Below the pieces are notes generated by a model. That model saw only the letters and a program-made list of their open reading frames with translations. It did no database searches and was not told the origin of the DNA. The position numbers were made by a program, and so were the translations under genes. DNA of 64,000 bases from the NCBI GenBank assembly GCA_934591895.1, contig CAKTPP010000001.1, positions 62,001 through 126,000 of the forward strand, in the 5' to 3' direction. The stretch's first letter is position 1. The number at the start of each line of letters is the position of its first letter. This stretch comes from an uncultured Oscillospiraceae bacterium. GTDB lineage: Bacteria > Bacillota > Clostridia > Oscillospirales > Oscillospiraceae. Shown piece by piece: positions 63,629 through 64,000 of this stretch.

Positions 63629-64000
63629 ATGGCACTCATTACTTGTGAACACGTCTGTCTCGGCTACGACGGGCAGACGGTGCTGCGCGACGTGAACTTC
63701 ACGGTCTCGCGCGGCGATCTGCTGTGCGTGGTCGGTGAAAACGGCTCGGGCAAGTCCACGCTCATCAAGGGCCTGCTCGGCCTCAAGACGCCGGAGCAGG
63801 GCAGCATCACGCTCGGCGACGGGCTCGTGCGCAACGAGATCGGCTATCTGCCGCAGCAGACGCAGCTGCAGCGCGACTTTCCGGCAAGCGTGGCGGAGGT
63901 CGTGCGCTCGGGCTGCATCAACCAGATGCGCGGCCGCGTGTTTTATTCCCGCGCCGACCGTGCCCGCGCGCAGGAGAACATGGAGCGCATGGGCATCGAG
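63629..64000 (+). CDS. znuC: Zinc ABC transporter ATP-binding protein (3' part outside window)
   Basis: The first 124 residues of an ABC ATPase: MALITCEHVCLGYDGQTVLRD, Walker A VGENGSGKSTLIKGLLGLK, and Q-loop region IGYLPQQTQLQRDFPASVAEVVRSG, the last typical of metal-ABC ATPases. The frame is open to the window end, so signature and Walker B lie beyond it. It begins at the base after the znuA stop. Confidence 0.92.
   Translation, partial: MALITCEHVCLGYDGQTVLRDVNFTVSRGDLLCVVGENGSGKSTLIKGLLGLKTPEQGSITLGDGLVRNEIGYLPQQTQLQRDFPASVAEVVRSGCINQMRGRVFYSRADRARAQENMERMGIE

Noticed and set aside
1..64000. tRNA and rRNA genes
   Set aside because: No cloverleaf with GTTCGA-type T-loop or CCA end and no rRNA core sequence was recognised by eye; a tRNAscan-SE run would settle this.

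Overview
The window (about 62% G+C by eye, 64 kb) comes from a low-redox, spore-forming Firmicute of the Clostridia, most likely an Oscillospiraceae-type gut anaerobe. Evidence: sporulation genes (spmA, spmB, spoIID), a single-chain pyruvate:ferredoxin oxidoreductase, an 8Fe ferredoxin, a 2-hydroxyacyl-CoA dehydratase pair, four S-layer-homology (SLH) surface proteins, consensus sigma-A promoters, strong Shine-Dalgarno sequences and frequent TTG/GTG starts. No tRNA, rRNA, CRISPR array, phage or transposase gene was seen.

Layout. 1-8.2 kb: edge of an O-antigen-ligase-like gene, an XRE regulator divergent from a TIM-barrel protein, two paralogous secreted SLH lipases around an RluA-type pseudouridine synthase, and ogt. 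8.4-17.6 kb: housekeeping (DUF1934-argS, spmAB, an AbrB-type regulator, rsmI with a tRNA methyltransferase, ferredoxin, clpC, a thioesterase). 17.6-24.9 kb: spoIID, a four-gene membrane/M20-peptidase operon, and a Gls24-FakA pair. 25-31 kb: nifJ, an MscS channel, rpsF-ssb-rpsR. 31-38.7 kb: LysR regulator, a tiny membrane protein, then two cobalamin-riboswitch-controlled SLH proteins carrying transcobalamin-like (DUF4430) domains. 39-46 kb: YugP-type peptidase, a Bce-type two-component/ABC module, CBS-pyrophosphatase. 46.5-50.2 kb: 2-hydroxyacyl-CoA dehydratase operon ending in its probable GntR/FadR regulator. 50.2-54.2 kb: TetR regulator, a PTS_EIIC_2-like transporter behind a 40-bp palindrome, niaR and pncB. 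54.3-60.6 kb: split transketolase, galactokinase, membrane nuclease/phosphatase, TspO, glyA. 60.8-64 kb: Ada-type zinc-domain membrane protein, CarD, and a zur-znuA-znuC zinc operon cut by the window end.

The most unusual signal is non-coding: a family of about 200-bp elements (four copies at 22.6, 38.8, 57.3 and 60.6 kb, plus remnants at 7.3 and probably 50.2 kb). Each holds four hairpins; arms differ between copies but stay complementary, and one 3' hairpin is invariant. Three copies sit between two copies of the local gene's own terminator hairpin, as if insertion had duplicated the terminator. No protein is encoded.

Several regulatory circuits can be read from the DNA: B12 riboswitches on putative surface B12-binding proteins; a palindrome, probably NiaR's, on a putative niacin-related transporter; two TGGT-N3-ACCA sites on the dehydratase operon; and inverted repeats overlapping promoters of the TIM-barrel gene, the Bce-like module and zur.
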